From NCBI GenBank assembly GCA_041659085.1, contig JBAZYZ010000006.1, positions 1 to 37,726 of the forward strand: a stretch of DNA of 37,726 nucleotides, read 5' to 3'. The position numbers and the translations under genes were made by a program. Numbering within the stretch: position 1 is the first letter of the stretch; every line of letters begins with the position of its first letter. The notes under the pieces were generated by a model, which was given only the letters and a program-made list of their open reading frames with translations, did no database searches and was not told the origin of the DNA. Shown here piece by piece: positions 8,030 to 16,732 of the stretch. The stretch comes from JBAZYZ01 sp041659085. GTDB lineage: Bacteria > Patescibacteriota > Minisyncoccia > Phycocordibacterales > VMEP01.

Positions 8030-9127
8030 ATGAAGATAGAGTGTGTACTGGAAAAATTACAGAAAATCCTCCCGGTAGTGGAGCGAATAACAGGAAAGAA
8101 TCTGACGCTTAATGTGTTGTCTTCTATTTTAGTCATTGCGAGCGGAAAAACATTAAAGATGAGGGCAACTAACCTTGATATTGGTATTGAGGTGGAGTTA
8201 CCGGCAAAGATAGAGAAGGAAGGAGTTGTGGCTGTACGCGGGGCGACCTTAAATGAGTTACTCTCCAATTTAAACGAAAAAACCGTAGTTCTGGAATCTA
8301 TTGGGGATAATTTGAGTGTAAAAACGAGCACCAATGCTTCAACCGTGAAGTGTTATCCTTATGGTGATTTTCCGACGATACCTCTTATTTCCGGCAATTT
8401 TTGTTTTGAGATCGATTCCAAAAAGTTTCTGTCCGGAATGAAATCAGTTTGTTTCAGCTCGTCAGTTTCAGACATAAAGCCGGAGATTTCCAGTGTTTAC
8501 ATATACCCCGATAATGAAGATTTGGTTTTTGTGGCTACAGACTCCTTCCGGCTGGCAGAAAAGAAGATAAAAATCAAAAACCTCCCCGATTTTCACGGAT
8601 TGCTCGTCCCCTATAAAAATGTTGTCGAGATGATAAGAGTCTTGGACTTGGCTGACGGCGGCGTTAGGGTCTGCTTTAACAAAAACCAAATATCGATTTC
8701 TTATGACGGAGTGTATTTGACGTCGCGCCTGATAGACGGGGTGTTCCCGGATTACAAACAGATTATACCAAAGGAGCATACGACCGAGGCGGTGCTTTTG
8801 AAGCAGGACCTCATTAACGCGCTTAAGATAAATAATATTTTTTTGGATAAATTTAATCAGATTTATTTGTCCCTAAACCCAAAGGAGAAGGCTTTCTCGG
8901 TGAGCGCCAAAAGCGGGGAGGTCGGTGAAACCAGCGCGAACATAAGCGCGGCTCTTAAAGGGGAAGAGGTCGGGGTTAATTTAAATTATCGTTTTCTTTT
9001 TGATGTTTTCCAGTCGGTTAGCTCTGACAGCGTCTCTATCCTATTCTTGGGTCCCTCAAAACCTATAATTATAAACGGTGTCGGAGACACCTCTTTCACT
9101 TATCTGGTTATGCCGCTTAACAGATAG
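8030..9127 (+). CDS. dnaN: DNA polymerase III beta sliding clamp
   Basis: A 365-residue protein with the three repeated clamp domains. MKIECVLEKLQKILPVVERI opens domain 1, RATNLDIGIEV is the characteristic strand, ATDSFRLAEKK marks the end of domain 2, and the C-terminus YLVMPLNR matches the clamp tail. It encircles DNA and tethers the polymerase. The A/T-rich leader shows no clear ribosome site. Confidence 0.97.
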   Translation: MKIECVLEKLQKILPVVERITGKNLTLNVLSSILVIASGKTLKMRATNLDIGIEVELPAKIEKEGVVAVRGATLNELLSNLNEKTVVLESIGDNLSVKTSTNASTVKCYPYGDFPTIPLISGNFCFEIDSKKFLSGMKSVCFSSSVSDIKPEISSVYIYPDNEDLVFVATDSFRLAEKKIKIKNLPDFHGLLVPYKNVVEMIRVLDLADGGVRVCFNKNQISISYDGVYLTSRLIDGVFPDYKQIIPKEHTTEAVLLKQDLINALKINNIFLDKFNQIYLSLNPKEKAFSVSAKSGEVGETSANISAALKGEEVGVNLNYRFLFDVFQSVSSDSVSILFLGPSKPIIINGVGDTSFTYLVMPLNR

Positions 9128-9146
9128 GCTAAAGACAAAGGAAGTA

Positions 9147-9404
9147 ATGCAAAAAATTAATTTACTGCTTGAGAAATTCAAAAACCTCACCAATCGTAAC
9201 CTTGCTGTCCGTGAAGCCGCGCGGGAAATACTGGAGGAAGAGCTTTCTTTAAAGGTCGGCACCGGCTCCCTCCGGTTTAAGGATGGTGTTTTGTATGTGA
9301 AAGTTTCGGGTCCGTCCAAGTCGGAGATATTTCTTTCAAGCGAGTCTTTAGTCAGGAAAGTAAACGGACGTTTAGGAGAAAATGCGGTTTCCAGAATAGC
9401 CTAG
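9147..9404 (+). CDS. DciA-like (DUF721) protein, candidate helicase loader
   Basis: An 85-residue protein starting at ATG 9147 after AAAGGAAG. The C-terminal half GVLYVKVSGPSKSEIFLSSESLVRKVNGRLG has the DUF721/DciA pattern (strand, S-x-E-I/L, helix LLxxLNxxLG). DciA proteins recruit the replicative helicase in bacteria that lack DnaC or DnaI. It lies 19 bases after dnaN in the place where recF-DUF721 stand in other genomes; no recF is present. The N-terminal part is short, so the match rests on about 45 residues. Confidence 0.7.
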   Translation: MQKINLLLEKFKNLTNRNLAVREAAREILEEELSLKVGTGSLRFKDGVLYVKVSGPSKSEIFLSSESLVRKVNGRLGENAVSRIA

Positions 9405-9409
9405 GGACT

Positions 9410-11935
9410 CTAGTTGCTTTGAATGTTGAGAGTGACCGTGCTTTCCCCGGAACCGTATACGTTGTCGTACCCTATTACGCGGAGGCTGTTTGTTTCTCCT
9501 ATAGAATCCAGATCTTTTGGAGAAAAGGAAAAATCAAATGATGGGGCTTTTGAAGTCCCGATGAAAACGTTATTTAAAAAGTAGTCCATGCGGACGAGCG
9601 GGAAACTCCCTTCGGTTTTTAAGACGACTCTTATCGTTGCGTTTTTTTGGTAAAAAGCGTTCCCCTGCGGTTCCAATACCGTTATCTTCGGAGCGGATTC
9701 GGGGCGATGGGCGTCGTCCGATGAGCTCGGGATGCTTTCTCTCGTGTAACCGTTTATCGGATTTTCCATGAGCCATTTTTGTACAGGGGGTTCCCATAAG
9801 TGAAACTGTGGATCGGCGTCCGGATTCGCCGGAGGAGGACCGAGCGGGTCGTTTTTATTGACCCAGTACAGGAGAGAGTGCACATTTGTTATGGAGCGTT
9901 CCTCACGCGTTTCTTTTGGGGTGAATTCGGTGGCAAGTTTGCCGGAAACCTTATCTATGATGAACGTTTCGTTTCCCTGCCAGAATCCGCGCAGGGCGGG
10001 TTTAATGTTCTGGTTAACCGGCTTTGGCTTCTCAAAATATTCGTTAGGATAGTTTTTTAGAGCTTCGGCCATAAATTCGTGCCACATCGGTGCGACGATA
10101 AAGCCGGCGATCCTTTTTTGCATAGGGCTGTTGTCGTTGTTGCCCGCCCATGTGCCCACCGCAAGCGATGGGGTGTACCCGAGTATCCAGGCGTCGCGAT
10201 AGTCGTTAGTGGTGCCCGTTTTTGAGGCCACATCGCCGTGTCCCTCCACATAAAGAGCTGAGTGCTCTCCGAACTCCGGAGCCCTCGCCGCATTGTCGGA
10301 CAAGATGTCGTTTATTTGGAGGGCGACATCTTTGGGTATCGCTTCGCTTCCGCGGTCTTTGAATTCCTCCAGAACATTTCCCGCGGCATCCTCCACGCGC
10401 AAAATGCTCTGGTACGGGTTGCGGATTCCGTTGTTGGCAAACACCGAATAAGCGCTAGTCATGTCAAGCAGAGACACTTCACCGCCCCCCAAAACCAAGG
10501 TAAGGCCGTAGCGCTCCGGATTAGTCAGGCTCTTGATGCCCATGGCCTTGGCCGTGTTTAGGGACGCCTGAATACCCGCCAGATAGAGGGTCTTAATGGC
10601 GGGGATATTTCTTGATTCCGCGAGGGCGCTTCTTAACGAGAGCGGACCCAGATATTTACCGTCAAAATTTTCCGGCATATAACAGTCATCCGGGTTAGCC
10701 CCCGCGAGCGCTCGTCCGTCGGGGGTGCAGGTTGTCTGGAATTCCGTTTTTACATCAAACAGAACAGTGTCGGGCGTATACCCTTTCATAAAGGCGGTGG
10801 CATAAACAAATGGTTTGAACGACGAGCCGGGTTGTCTGTGGGCGAGCGCGACATTGAAATTGCCGTCTATTTCCTTATCGAAATAGTCGCGTGACCCGAC
10901 CATGGTGAGTATTTGTCCCGTCCTGGGGTCTATGGCCACAAGACTTGCGTTCTCGGCGTTAAAATTTTTCTGGTTGCCCGAAGCATATTTTTTGAGTATT
11001 TCCTCGGCCTTTGATTGCAGGCCGTAATCGAGCGTAGTGGTAACCTTTAGCCCTCCGGATTCCAAAGCGTCTTGCCCGTATTTTTGTTCCAGATAATCCC
11101 GCACAAAAAGAATGAAGTGCATGGCCCTCGCTCCTCCCGGAGTCCCGGGCAAGAACTCGACCTTTTCCTCAAGGGCATTTTTGTATTCGTCATCAGAAAT
11201 AAAACTCAGGTCGCGCATTCTCCGGAGGACGAGACGTTCCCGGGCGTCCAGCTCTTTGCGGTAGTTGCCGTAAGGAGAGAAATGCGTCGGCGCTTGCGGC
11301 AGGGCGGCAAGGTATGCCGCTTCGGCAAGAGATAAATCGCGCGGCGCTTTATTAAAAAAGGTCTTGCTGGCTTCAGCGATACCGTAAATATTTCCGCCAT
11401 ATGGCGCTTCATTTAAGTAAAGCGCCAGAATGTCGTCCTTGTTCACTATCTTCTCCAGTTTTATTGCCAGTATCCACTCCTTTACCTTTCTTGAGATACT
11501 CTTGTCTGTCGTGAGCAGGGCATTTTTGACCACCTGCTGGGTTATGGTAGACCCGCCTTGCGAATAACTTCCGGAAAATATGTTTACCAGAACGGCACGG
11601 AGAAAAGCGGCGGGCCTTACCCCGTAGTGTTGGTAGAATTCCGCGTCTTCAATGGCGATGGTCGCGTTTTTTATGTTAGTCCCCATCTCGGTTCCGGCGA
11701 TGACTGTTCTTCGTATATCCTGGTGGACGTCGTAGAGAAGGATTTCCCCGGTGCGGTCGTAGATTTTGGTGGAACTTTGGACTTTTCTTTGTTCAAACGA
11801 GTTAAAATCCGGCATCCGGAGGTTCCCGACCCATAAGAAAAAAAGTCCCCCGAGAATGAGCGCTCCAAGAACGGCAATCTGCTTCCAGTAGCGAAGAATA
11901 AAACGGGTTTTTTTGTGATGTTTCGCCCGGAACAT
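9410..11935 (-). CDS. Class A penicillin-binding protein (PBP1A family)
   Basis: An 841-residue bifunctional peptidoglycan synthase. One N-terminal helix (about 18-37) anchors it. The GT51 glycosyltransferase has EDAEFYQHYGV, GGSTITQQVVKN and the downstream RKVKEW motif; the transpeptidase has the SxxK motif in PGSSFKPF, SRN in AESRNIP and KTG in SKTGTTNDYRDAW. The last 90 residues (from about ITVLEPQGNAF) look like an added Ig-like beta domain. It is divergent from tyrS with only 51 bases between starts. Its 3' end converges on the DciA-like gene with five bases between, and no terminator is visible there. Confidence 0.95.
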   Translation of the reverse strand: MFRAKHHKKTRFILRYWKQIAVLGALILGGLFFLWVGNLRMPDFNSFEQRKVQSSTKIYDRTGEILLYDVHQDIRRTVIAGTEMGTNIKNATIAIEDAEFYQHYGVRPAAFLRAVLVNIFSGSYSQGGSTITQQVVKNALLTTDKSISRKVKEWILAIKLEKIVNKDDILALYLNEAPYGGNIYGIAEASKTFFNKAPRDLSLAEAAYLAALPQAPTHFSPYGNYRKELDARERLVLRRMRDLSFISDDEYKNALEEKVEFLPGTPGGARAMHFILFVRDYLEQKYGQDALESGGLKVTTTLDYGLQSKAEEILKKYASGNQKNFNAENASLVAIDPRTGQILTMVGSRDYFDKEIDGNFNVALAHRQPGSSFKPFVYATAFMKGYTPDTVLFDVKTEFQTTCTPDGRALAGANPDDCYMPENFDGKYLGPLSLRSALAESRNIPAIKTLYLAGIQASLNTAKAMGIKSLTNPERYGLTLVLGGGEVSLLDMTSAYSVFANNGIRNPYQSILRVEDAAGNVLEEFKDRGSEAIPKDVALQINDILSDNAARAPEFGEHSALYVEGHGDVASKTGTTNDYRDAWILGYTPSLAVGTWAGNNDNSPMQKRIAGFIVAPMWHEFMAEALKNYPNEYFEKPKPVNQNIKPALRGFWQGNETFIIDKVSGKLATEFTPKETREERSITNVHSLLYWVNKNDPLGPPPANPDADPQFHLWEPPVQKWLMENPINGYTRESIPSSSDDAHRPESAPKITVLEPQGNAFYQKNATIRVVLKTEGSFPLVRMDYFLNNVFIGTSKAPSFDFSFSPKDLDSIGETNSLRVIGYDNVYGSGESTVTLNIQSN

Positions 11936-11945
11936 ATATTAAAAA

Positions 11946-11979
11946 AGAATACCACAAAAAGGTCGTTTTGTGGTAAAGT
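11946..11979. promoter_or_regulatory. Symmetric divergent promoter of the PBP gene and tyrS
   Basis: ACCACAAAA (11951-11959) and TTTTGTGGT (11966-11974) are a perfect 9-bp inverted repeat with a 6-base spacer. Each arm provides a TGTGG element feeding an outward -10: TAAAGT (11974-11979) seven bases before the tyrS ATG, and TATTCT (11951-11946, minus) ten bases before the PBP ATG. Both mRNAs would be leaderless or nearly so. Confidence 0.55.
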
Positions 11980-11986
11980 AATTCGT

Positions 11987-13177
11987 ATGAAAGTGGACAC
12001 CAGCCCGGGGAAAATAGAACATCTGCTCACCCACGCAGTAGAGGAGGTTTTTGTGCGGGGGGCGCTTGAAAAGAAGCTCAAATCCGGGAAACAGCTTCGG
12101 GTTAAGCTCGGTTTTGATCCCACCTCGCCGTATGTCCACATCGGGCGCGCAATCGTGCTTTGGAAGCTTAGGGAGTTCCAGGACTTGGGGCACAAAGTCG
12201 TCTTTATCGTCGGTGACTTTACCGCGCTTGTAGGCGACCCGTCCGACAAACTCTCCAAACGTCCGATGCTTACATCGAAACAAGTTAAAGAAAATATAAA
12301 GTCATATAAAGCCCAGGTCGGGAAAATCATCAACCTAAAAAAAGCAGAGTTCAATTTCAATTCCAAATGGCTGAAGAAACTTGATTTCAACGACGTGGCC
12401 GAACTTGCGGAGTGTTTCTCCGTTCAGCAGATGCTTCATCGCCGTAATTTTGCCGACCGTGTGGAGAAGGCGGAGGAGATATCTATTCGCGAGTTTTTGT
12501 ATCCGCTCATGCAAGGTTATGATTCTGTCGCGGTAAAGGCTGATGTGGAGCTCGGCGGCTTTGACCAGTTATTCAACCTGAAGGCGGGCCGAATTATTCA
12601 GAAGCATTATGGTCAGACGGAACAGGATATAATGGTTGGAGTGATGCTTGAAGGCACAGACGGGCGGAAGATGTCTTCTTCCTGGGGGAACGTCATAAAT
12701 ATTTTAGATGAGCCCAACAATATGTATGGTAAAGTGATGGCTTTGCGCGACGACCTAATTATAAAATACTTCACTCTCTGTTCGCGGTTGTCGGAAGACG
12801 AAATTTCAAAAATAGAAAATGGCATTAAGTCAGGAGAGAATCCGCGCGATGCCAAAATGCGTCTAGCGCGGGAGGTAGTCTCCCTATACCACGGCGAGAA
12901 AAAAGCGCGCGCGGCGGAAGAGAATTTCGTGGGGACTTTTCAGAAGGGTGGATTGCCGGAAGATTTGAAAGAAGTCCGATCGGCGGAAGGCGTCCTTCTT
13001 GCAGACGTTCTGCTTAAAGAGAAGATAGTTTCTTCCAAAAGCGAATGGCGCAGGCTTGTGGAGGGTGGCGGGGTAGAGGTGTCCGGAGAAAACATTTCCG
13101 ACTCCTTTATAAAAGTTTCCGGAGAAATGATTGTTCGCGTCGGCAAAAAACGATTCGTGAAGATAGTAGCCAACTAA
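11987..13177 (+). CDS. tyrS: Tyrosyl-tRNA synthetase
   Basis: A 396-residue class Ic synthetase that charges tRNA-Tyr. The HIGH motif appears as HIGR at 51-54 (with GFDPTSPYV before it), the KMSKS loop as KMSSS at 228-232, and the C-terminus (about 330-396) is an S4 RNA-binding domain (LLKEKIVSSKSEWRRLVEGGGVEV). ATG 11987 is preferred to 11915, because the latter lies upstream of the promoter and overlaps the divergent gene. The length and domain order fit the TyrZ-like branch that is common in bacteria with a shorter anticodon region. Confidence 0.96.
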   Translation: MKVDTSPGKIEHLLTHAVEEVFVRGALEKKLKSGKQLRVKLGFDPTSPYVHIGRAIVLWKLREFQDLGHKVVFIVGDFTALVGDPSDKLSKRPMLTSKQVKENIKSYKAQVGKIINLKKAEFNFNSKWLKKLDFNDVAELAECFSVQQMLHRRNFADRVEKAEEISIREFLYPLMQGYDSVAVKADVELGGFDQLFNLKAGRIIQKHYGQTEQDIMVGVMLEGTDGRKMSSSWGNVINILDEPNNMYGKVMALRDDLIIKYFTLCSRLSEDEISKIENGIKSGENPRDAKMRLAREVVSLYHGEKKARAAEENFVGTFQKGGLPEDLKEVRSAEGVLLADVLLKEKIVSSKSEWRRLVEGGGVEVSGENISDSFIKVSGEMIVRVGKKRFVKIVAN

Positions 13178-13207
13178 AAACCCCGATCAAGCGGGGTTTT
13201 TAGTTGG
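13170..13207. terminator. Bidirectional terminator, 16-bp perfect stem
   Basis: Bases 13170-13185 and 13192-13207 pair perfectly around ATCAAG, with an inner CCCCG/CGGGG core and T-rich arm. It overlaps the last codons of tyrS and touches the stop of the acidic protein gene, so it ends both convergent transcripts. Confidence 0.9.
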
Positions 13208-13208
13208 C

Positions 13209-13373
13209 TTAGATTACGCCTTCACCGAACTCTTCGTCAAACTCGTCTATTTCGTCAGCGGCATCATCACCCAAGTCCCCGAGCAGGTCATCCGCGAGTA
13301 ATGCGTCTGCGTCGTCAAGCACGGCCTCTGGGTCAAGTTCGCGATCATCATCGCGGGTCATTTCTTTGTCCAT
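13209..13373 (-). CDS. 54-residue highly acidic protein
   Basis: A short frame with ATG at 13373-13371 and TAA at 13211-13209. Of its 54 residues 24 are Asp or Glu and only three are Lys or Arg. Segments such as LDDADALLADDLLGD and IDEFDEEFGEGVI alternate acid and hydrophobic residues as in amphipathic helices. Clean use of codons up to a shared terminator supports a real gene. No family is recognised; acidic proteins of this kind can mimic nucleic acid or bind basic partners, which is speculation here. No ribosome site is visible. Confidence 0.6.
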   Translation of the reverse strand: MDKEMTRDDDRELDPEAVLDDADALLADDLLGDLGDDAADEIDEFDEEFGEGVI

Positions 13374-13697
13374 GGTTACTTTTTAGGTAAATTATTGCTT
13401 TTAATACTTCAATGGTTACCCCTTTTTATCAGAAAGCCGTTTGTCGCGCAAGTATTTGGGTATAATCCTGTGGATAAGATGTGAAAACTCCGGAAAACCA
13501 TTGTAAAATATGGCTTTTTTGCCGATACTTATCAACCGTTTTTGATGTGTTTTTGCGCCTTTTGTCTAAAAACCACCGATTTTGCCCAATTAGACAAGAA
13601 ACTGTGTAGTGGTAGAGTTAGGGGGTTGAGCTGAGTGGCGATTTAGTGCCGTTGCCTCACGTGCAGATATACACGGCTCAAAACATTACGTTTATAT
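13374..13697. other. Intergenic region with a perfect DnaA box and a promoter
   Basis: No gene is seen in these 324 bases. TATAAT stands at 13461-13466 and overlaps closely with a perfect DnaA box TGTGGATAA (13469-13477). TTGAGC (13626-13631) and GCTCAA (13676-13681) are inverted repeats enclosing smaller ones, giving a possible structured leader for the HEPN gene. A TGG-TAGAGT extended -10 lies near 13613. Confidence 0.4.
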
Positions 13698-14870
13698 ATG
13701 CCCCAAAAACCCACTAAAACAAAGAGCCCCCCCGACTTTTTTCGTAAGCTGTTTGATATTTTTGGAAACAACATATCACTTCACGAGGTGTCCATAGGCA
13801 CGATAGGTTCTTATGCTGTGAGATATGACAGGGCGGTCTTCAAAGGTCTAGTAGGGATGCTTGAAAAAAAATTTAAAGTGAGGGAGAAGCCAAAAAAAAT
13901 TACCCTCTCTGATTATGAGGCTCGTATGTTTGCTGACGCTTTTAAAAAACACCCAAAGCAGGGCGAACTATTCGCTAGAAACACCCTCGTTTCTATGGTT
14001 TCAACTCTCGATACGTTGTTCTCTAAGCTTTTTGAATATTACTATACGGAACACCCAAGTAAACTTTCGATAGAGAATAAACAAATCACTTTTAGCGAAT
14101 TAAAAAGCATCAAAAAAATTGAAGAAGCACAAAAATTTTTAATAAGTCGCGAGGTGGAGATCTTATTGTTGAAAAATGGCTTTAAGGAGAGATTAAAGAT
14201 TCTGAAAGAAGATTTGGGAATAAGTATTCCAGAGGACAGCCAGCATATTAAAGATATTAAAAAACTAGTAAAAATACGTAACTTGATTGTTCACAATGAG
14301 GGGCGTGCCGACGAGGAGTTCGTTAGTTTATACGGGGATGGAAAAATTAAGAAGGGGGAATTAATAAAAGTTGGGCAAAAATACCTTGCAGACGCCCTTA
14401 ACCTGGTTTATTTTGTCGGGAGCTATATATTACAGATAGCACAGATAAAACTTTCTTCGGGTCAAATAAAAACAGAAGATTTTATACTAAATGACGCGAC
14501 ACATCTCTTACTAAAGAAAGAACAGTATACTTTCTTACGCCCTATGTACGAGGTAGCTATTGGTGGCGGGTTGGATGATTTAAACCAAAAAATGATCGTT
14601 ATAAATTATTGCATAGGACTCAAGAGGCAAGGAAAAACTGCCGAACACATTGGAAAAGTTTTGGAAGTAGAGGATTGGAGTTCTGCCCCCGACTATGTTG
14701 AGATGGCCCTAGAAGCCTTGCGCGGGAACGAAGATAATTTTTATGTTATTTTAAATAAACTAATAAAAAATAAAACTATCAGCAAAGATGAACTATCGGA
14801 GTGGGAAATATTCTGTTTCTATAAGAAAAAACCTAAATTCAAAATAATACAAAAGAAGTTGCTCGGCTAA
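13698..14870 (+). CDS. HEPN-domain protein, possibly defence-related
   Basis: A 390-residue protein of unknown exact function. The sequence KIRNLIVHNEG (R194-x4-H199) fits the R-x4-6-H motif of HEPN domains, many of which are RNases in toxin-antitoxin or abortive-infection systems, though some are only scaffolds. A helical region (about 95-240) surrounds the motif. The N-terminal 60 residues are basic and the C-terminal 120 residues are helical with TPR-like spacing. Base composition is more A/T-rich than its neighbours, with many AAA and ATA codons, which suggests transfer. It is followed after six bases by an alpha/beta hydrolase. Confidence 0.6.
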   Translation: MPQKPTKTKSPPDFFRKLFDIFGNNISLHEVSIGTIGSYAVRYDRAVFKGLVGMLEKKFKVREKPKKITLSDYEARMFADAFKKHPKQGELFARNTLVSMVSTLDTLFSKLFEYYYTEHPSKLSIENKQITFSELKSIKKIEEAQKFLISREVEILLLKNGFKERLKILKEDLGISIPEDSQHIKDIKKLVKIRNLIVHNEGRADEEFVSLYGDGKIKKGELIKVGQKYLADALNLVYFVGSYILQIAQIKLSSGQIKTEDFILNDATHLLLKKEQYTFLRPMYEVAIGGGLDDLNQKMIVINYCIGLKRQGKTAEHIGKVLEVEDWSSAPDYVEMALEALRGNEDNFYVILNKLIKNKTISKDELSEWEIFCFYKKKPKFKIIQKKLLG

Positions 14871-14876
14871 GTTTTT

Positions 14877-15548
14877 ATGCAATCAAACAAACACGTTATT
14901 ATTTTTTCACACGGTTTCGGGGTGCGGAAAGACGCCCGTGGGCTTTTCACGGACATCGCCGATGAATTTCATGATGTTGGGAAAGTCATGTTTGACTACA
15001 ATGTGTTTGAGGAAAACAACAATACGATCATCGTGCGTCCGCTTGATGAGCAGGCCGAGGTACTCAGGGAAGTTTTGCTAGAGACTAAAAAGATTTATCC
15101 CGGAGCCGTTATTGATATTGTGGCTCATTCTCAGGGGGGAGTGGTGGTGGCCTTGTCGAAGCCCGCAGGAGTGCGGAAAACGATTCTGCTCGCCCCGCCG
15201 GTTGATATGAATTTTGACCGGATGGTGGGAATGTTTAAGTCCCGCCCCGGGACACTCATAGACATGAATGGAGTCTCGAGATTATCGAGGAAAGACGGGA
15301 GTATTACGCTTGTGCCGGCCTCGTACTTTGATGGAAGAAAAAACATTAAGCCCATGGAATTATACGAGGAGCTATCAAACACGACAGAACTTATTATCGT
15401 AAAAGCGAGCGAGGATGAAGTGTTGGGGGACACTGATTTCTCAAAATTGAGCAGGGTAAAAGTTTTGAACATAGACGGAGACCACAATTTTACCGGAGAG
15501 GCGAGGAAAAAATTGCTGGAAGTTATCGGGGGGATTGTTTCGGCATAA
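14877..15548 (+). CDS. Alpha/beta hydrolase
   Basis: A 223-residue serine hydrolase. HVIIFSHGFG near 6-15 is the oxyanion-side HG motif, the nucleophile elbow is AHSQGG with S85, an acid is available at D180 (KASEDEVLG), and H203 in DGDHNFTG completes the triad. A cap of about 50 residues lies between 110 and 165. The substrate is not predictable. It starts six bases after the HEPN gene, so they may be co-transcribed, although its base composition resembles the core genome more than the HEPN gene does. Confidence 0.85.
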   Translation: MQSNKHVIIFSHGFGVRKDARGLFTDIADEFHDVGKVMFDYNVFEENNNTIIVRPLDEQAEVLREVLLETKKIYPGAVIDIVAHSQGGVVVALSKPAGVRKTILLAPPVDMNFDRMVGMFKSRPGTLIDMNGVSRLSRKDGSITLVPASYFDGRKNIKPMELYEELSNTTELIIVKASEDEVLGDTDFSKLSRVKVLNIDGDHNFTGEARKKLLEVIGGIVSA

Positions 15549-15566
15549 AAAGCAAAAGTTGCGCGC

Positions 15567-16049
15567 TCAGCCGATTTTTACATGCGCCAAACATGTAATC
15601 CCGCAGGCTATCGAGTCCATTTCGTCGTCGGACGAGATTTTTTTTGGGACGGCGATTAACTTGCCGACCATATCGTTAACTTGGTTTTTCGTCGCCTTGC
15701 CGTAGCCGGTAACGGCCACTTTTATCTGAAGCGGCGTGTATTCGTGGATTTTAAGCCCCGCAAGCGAGGCCTCATATATGACAACCCCGCGCGCCTCGGA
15801 CACTTTCATGGCCGTCTTTTGGTTTGCGGTGAAAAACAATGTTTCAATGGCGAGGGCTTCGGGCTCAAACTTCCCTATGACTTCCCTGACACGGTTTCCG
15901 AGCAAGGACAATCTTTCGGAAAAGGGGAGGGAGGGTTTGGTTTTGAAGCATTCCGAATGAACCAGAATTTCTTTCCTGGTTTTTTTGTCGCGCTCAAGCA
16001 CGGCGATGCCCAGTCGTTCAAACCCGGGGTCAATTGCGAGCACTCTCAT
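15567..16049 (-). CDS. ruvC: Holliday junction resolvase RuvC
   Basis: A 160-residue endonuclease of normal length that cuts Holliday junctions symmetrically. The four acidic metal ligands are D7 (LAIDPGFERLG), E69 (LAIETLFF), D142 and D145 (DDEMDSIACG). It is the last gene in a leftward ruvB-yebC-ruvC group but has its own promoter; ruvA is not in the window. Confidence 0.95.
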   Translation of the reverse strand: MRVLAIDPGFERLGIAVLERDKKTRKEILVHSECFKTKPSLPFSERLSLLGNRVREVIGKFEPEALAIETLFFTANQKTAMKVSEARGVVIYEASLAGLKIHEYTPLQIKVAVTGYGKATKNQVNDMVGKLIAVPKKISSDDEMDSIACGITCLAHVKIG

Positions 16050-16050
16050 A

Positions 16051-16071
16051 GAAACAGTTTACAGGTTACAG
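16051..16071 (-). promoter_or_regulatory. ruvC promoter with 7-bp repeats, predicted leaderless
   Basis: On the minus strand CTGTAAC, CTGTAAA and CTGTTTC follow one another as 7-base repeats. The middle copies contain a -10 TAAACT (16061-16056) six bases before the ATG at 16049, so the mRNA should be leaderless. The repeats could bind a regulator such as a damage-response repressor; that is inference. Confidence 0.45.
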
Positions 16072-16123
16072 ATAACAATTAACAGGGGATTTGATTGGTC
16101 TCTAGCGTGTTTATCAACTGTCA

Positions 16124-16654
16124 TCAGTCCCCGTTCGTGTACACACTTTGCACGTCTTCTCTTTCTTCGAGCTCCTCAATTAGTCCGGAAAGTTTCGCGC
16201 CGTCCTCATCTGATAAGGGGACTGTTGTTTGGGGAATAAACTCGCCGTTTTCTTTGGCAAAAGCCCATGATGCCGCGCCAGGCGAGGCAAGCGCCGAGTC
16301 ATGCAACGACAGAAGGTGCTTAATTTCGGCGGCGCTTCTGTTTTTACTGTCGGTCAATCCTTCAATCAATATGGCGGAGCCGCCGGGACCGTAGGCTTCG
16401 TACAGAACTTCGTAGAGTTCTCCCATATCCGCGCTTGCGCCTTTCTTGACTGCCCGGTCAATCGTGTCTTTGGGCATGTTTTCTTTCTTGGCTTTTTCAA
16501 TGATGGCGCGGAGGCTGGGGGAGTTCACATCGCCTTTCGCGCGCTTTGATTCTTGAGAAATGAAACGGGCGAGCTTGCTGAAGACTTTGCTCCGCTTGGC
16601 GTCTTCGCTTCCTTTCTGTCTTTTTATTTGCGCCCATTTGGAGTGTCCGGACAT
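16124..16654 (-). CDS. YebC/PmpR family protein, short form
   Basis: A 176-residue protein starting MSGHSKWAQIKRQKG and with KRSKVFSKLARFI, both diagnostic for YebC. Members were described as transcription regulators and, more recently, as factors that relieve ribosome stalling. Typical members have about 240 residues; here the C-terminal domain is shortened, ending after EREDVQSVYTNGD. It sits between ruvB and ruvC, the usual yebC-ruvC neighbourhood. Confidence 0.92.
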   Translation of the reverse strand: MSGHSKWAQIKRQKGSEDAKRSKVFSKLARFISQESKRAKGDVNSPSLRAIIEKAKKENMPKDTIDRAVKKGASADMGELYEVLYEAYGPGGSAILIEGLTDSKNRSAAEIKHLLSLHDSALASPGAASWAFAKENGEFIPQTTVPLSDEDGAKLSGLIEELEEREDVQSVYTNGD

Positions 16655-16732
16655 AGCTGATTTTTAACGAGCGTAGCGACCATAAGAATCGCCACCCCGC
16701 CATATTTTTGCTGTTATATATTTAATAAGGCT

